Made by a program: the position numbers and the translations under genes. The notes beneath the pieces were generated by a model. It was not told the DNA's origin. It made no database searches and was given only the letters and a program-made list of their open reading frames with translations. This document shows, piece by piece, positions 6,725 through 8,425 of a DNA stretch of 8,425 bases (within the stretch, counting starts at the first letter, position 1; every line of letters begins with the position of its first letter). Source of the DNA: Nitrospinota bacterium (GTDB taxonomy: Bacteria; UBA8248). The DNA is taken from NCBI GenBank assembly GCA_003506735.1, contig DNYS01000095.1, forward strand, positions 5,489-13,913, read 5' to 3'.

Positions 6725-8044
6725 ATGAGCGGAAAAATCCGAATCGTTCACTACATCAACCAGTTCTTCGCCGGCGCCGGCGGCGAGGAGAAAAGCGATC
6801 ATCCCATCACCTCACACGAGGGCCCGGCCGGACCCGGACTCCTCATCGACAAAATCCTGGGAGGCGAGGGCGCGGTCGTGGGCACGGTTTTTTGCGGGGA
6901 CGGCCTCTTCGCCGAAGAGGAGGAGCGGTGCGCCGCTGAGGCGATGGAGCGGATAAAGGCGTTTTCCCCGGATCTGATCCTGGCGGGTCCCGCCTTCAAC
7001 GCCGGGCGCTATGGGCTGGCCTGCGCCGCTATCTGCCGGGCGGCGGCCGAGGAGGCCGGGATCCCCGCCGTCACGGCGATGTATCCCGAGAATCCGGGGG
7101 TCCGGGCGGGCGGAAAACGGGTCTACACGGTGCCCTGCGGGGATACGGCGGCCGGCATGGAGGAGGCGCTCGAGGGCGCTCTCCGGCTCGGGCTCAAGCT
7201 CGCCCGGGGCGAGGCCATCGGGAACGCGGCGGAGGAGGGCTACATCCCGCGCGGCATCCGCTACAACGAAATCTCCGAGGTGCCGACCTCCCAGCGCGCC
7301 GTCGATCTTGTCCTCAATAAGATCGCGGGAGAGCCTTTCGAGACCGAACTCGAGGTTCCCCTCCTCGAGAAGATCCCGCCTCCGGCCCCCATCGCCGACC
7401 TTGGCAAAGCGGTCATCGCCATTGTCTCCGAAGGCGGGATGGTTCCGCCCGGCAACCCCGACCGGCTCGCCGGGTCCCGGAACGAGAACTGGGCGAAATA
7501 CTCTTTGGCCGGAAAAGATACGCTCCCCGGCGGGACCTTCATCTCCATCCACGGGGGGTTCAACACGGTTTTCGTCAACGAGGACCCCGACCGGATGCTC
7601 GCCGTGGACGCGCTCCGCCAGCTGGAGCGCGAGGGCGAAATCGCCGGGCTGCACGATGATTTCTTGAGCACCTGCGGCAACGGCGGGGCCTTCGAAACCA
7701 TGGGCGGTATCGGCCGGGCCTGGGCGAAGGAGATCAAGGCTTCGGGTGTTTCGGGGGTCGTCCTCCCCGCCACGTGAGGGACGGGCACGCGCAGCGGGGC
7801 TGCGCTGGCCAGGGCTCTGGAGCGGGAGGGCATTCCCACCGTCGTCGTTACTTGCCTGCCAAATGTCGCCCGCGACATCGGGGCCAACCGCATCGTGAAC
7901 ACCAAGGCGGGCCATTTCCACCATCCCTTCGGCGATCCTTCCAGGGAGCCGGAGGCCGAGCGCAAATGGCGCCTCGGGGCCGCCCGCGAGGCTCTGAGGG
8001 TGCTGGCGGAGCCGGTGGAGGGTCCGACCGTTTTCGATTATTAA
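6725..8044 (+). CDS. Protein B selenoprotein of Grd reductase (GrdB/GrdF/GrdH-like, UGA = Sec351)
   Basis: Read through TGA 7775-7777 to TAA 8042-8044 this is a 439-residue protein, the usual size for GrdB/F/H (about 436). The N-terminus has V-H-Y-I-N-Q-F-F-A-G-A-G-G-E-E-K, then G-P-G-L-L and V-V-G-T-V-F-C-G-D; the middle has L-A-G-P-A-F-N-A-G-R-Y-G and A-M-Y-P-E-N-P-G; Sec351 sits in P-A-T-U-G-T-G-T-R-S-G-A. After the Sec, I-G-A-N-R-I-V and H-P-F-G-D-P continue the family, proving readthrough. Its role is to reduce the substrate's C-N bond together with the pyruvoyl subunit and hand the carboxymethyl group to GrdA. The start ATG 6725 follows GGGGAG (6711-6716) by eight bases. Oddity: clostridial GrdB, as I recall, reads U-G-T-C-T-R-C-G-A; here both Cys are replaced (Gly354, Ser357). 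The substrate subtype is unresolved, so no symbol is given. Confidence 0.95.
7789..7805 (+). promoter_or_regulatory. Candidate SECIS hairpin of the grdB-like gene
   Basis: GCGCAGC (7789-7795) and GCTGCGC (7799-7805) form a perfect 7-bp stem with a GGG loop. The stem starts 11 bases after the UGA and the loop 18 bases after it, and G is the first loop base; all three fit bacterial SECIS features as I know them. It overlaps the codons for Arg356-Ser357-Gly358-Ala359-Ala360, so RNA structure may constrain the protein here. Confidence 0.6.
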
Positions 8045-8377
8045 GGGTGTTCCGGATATCCAGCATCCTCAGGATTGAATCGGTTCTCCGGTCTTTTATC
8101 CCGGCTTTTTATCCGAAAATCTCTCCGGTTTTGGCGGAATCAACCTCCCTCCGCCCCTCACAGGGAGCCGGTCCTTGGCCGTGAATGGGCCCAAAACCCG
8201 CTCTTTTCCGGCGGGGATGCCGGGGCGCTCCGGGTTTATCCGCGGGGCTGGATATTGGGCCACGTCAATTCTCAGCCGGCTGGCCGGTTTGGCTGAAATC
8301 GCCCGAACCCCCGCGCAGCCAGGTTTTTCATTTCCACATTTTTGGGCTATGATCCAGCCTCATCCATATTTGCTCCT
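8045..8377. other. Intergenic region after the grd cluster
   Basis: These 333 bases hold no convincing gene. A nested inverted repeat is present: AAACCCG (8194-8200) with CGGGTTT (8231-8237), enclosing CCGGC (8208-8212) and GCCGG (8219-8223). No clear intrinsic terminator follows the grdB-like stop: the CCGG repeats near 8090-8106, followed by a T5 run, are too short to call. The last 50 bases carry the promoter of the next gene. Confidence 0.5.
8325..8353 (+). promoter_or_regulatory. Sigma70-like promoter of the downstream gene
   Basis: TTTTCA (8325-8330; four of six to TTGACA) and TATGAT (8348-8353; five of six to TATAAT) are 17 bases apart. The expected start near 8360 gives a leader of under 20 bases before the ATG at 8378. 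This suggests the next gene is transcribed separately from the grd cluster. Confidence 0.45.
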
Positions 8378-8425
8378 ATGAGTGAAAATTCGGCCCCATC
8401 CCGGGAACTTGGCGCGGGCGGGGTT
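8378..8425 (+). CDS. Start of an unidentified gene, cut by the window edge
   Basis: Sixteen codons are visible (M-S-E-N-S-A-P-S-R-E-L-G-A-G-G-V) and the frame is still open at the last base. The residues are polar and uninformative, and no clear Shine-Dalgarno precedes the ATG, although the -10 box TATGAT lies 25 bases upstream. An N-terminus like this can precede a membrane transporter, but nothing visible shows that. Confidence 0.4.
   Translation, partial: MSENSAPSRELGAGGV

Noticed and set aside
5655..6728. 357-codon plus-strand frame overlapping the grdE-like gene
   Set aside because: Arg/Gly/Pro-rich out-of-frame reading of a well-supported gene; no RBS or motifs.
6812..7924. 370-codon minus-strand frame antisense to the grdB-like gene
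   Set aside because: Composition is typical of an antisense shadow, and the opposite strand carries full-length GrdB family sequence.
8075..8381. Frames of 68-73 codons in the region after the grd cluster
   Set aside because: No RBS and no protein-like pattern; they overlap the inverted repeats and the promoter of the next gene.

Overview
The centre of this window (about 3350-8044) is a four-gene, plus-strand cluster homologous to the glycine/sarcosine/betaine reductase (Grd) system. The order is grdC-like, grdA, grdE-like, grdB-like. Two of the genes are selenoprotein genes with in-frame UGA codons: grdA (UGA at 5011-5013, Sec42) and the grdB-like gene (UGA at 7775-7777, Sec351). Read through those UGAs, both give full-length proteins of normal family size with the expected motifs (CxxU in GrdA; T-U-G-T in GrdB). 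A conventional gene caller would truncate or split both. The host must carry the bacterial selenocysteine machinery (selA/selB/selC/selD) elsewhere.

Organism: coding regions are clearly GC-rich (roughly 60-65% by eye), unlike the low-GC Clostridia and Peptostreptococcaceae in which Grd was characterised. Shine-Dalgarno sites are strong. The window looks like chromosome of an uncultured high-GC bacterium; I cannot place it further. No mobile-element genes, CRISPR, rRNA or tRNA were seen.

Layout: 20-841 (+) exported alpha/beta hydrolase; 946-1398 (-) VOC/extradiol-type metalloprotein; 1557-2340 (-) NodB-fold polysaccharide deacetylase homologue that has lost its metal ligands and seems frameshifted near its C-terminus; 2341-3421 about 1.1 kb without a convincing gene, holding a cluster of small palindromes, an AT-rich stretch and a 21-codon ORF with an excellent ribosome binding site; 3351-3378 a good sigma70-like promoter; 3422-8044 the grd cluster; 8045-8377 structured intergenic DNA; 8348-8378 a promoter and the first 16 codons of an unidentified gene that runs off the window.

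How the grd genes work together (family knowledge): a substrate-binding protein B (GrdB selenoprotein plus the pyruvoyl-containing GrdE) activates the amine-bearing substrate and passes a carboxymethyl group to the selenol of GrdA. GrdA is oxidised to a mixed selenide-sulfide and delivers an acetyl group to protein C (GrdC + GrdD), which releases acetyl phosphate. Here GrdA, a B-type pair and GrdC are present, but GrdD, GrdX and the thioredoxin genes are absent from the window, the order is rearranged, and the GrdB-like protein has Gly and Ser where I recall Cys after the selenocysteine. These differences suggest a divergent reductase whose substrate and acyl acceptor should not be assumed to be glycine and phosphate.
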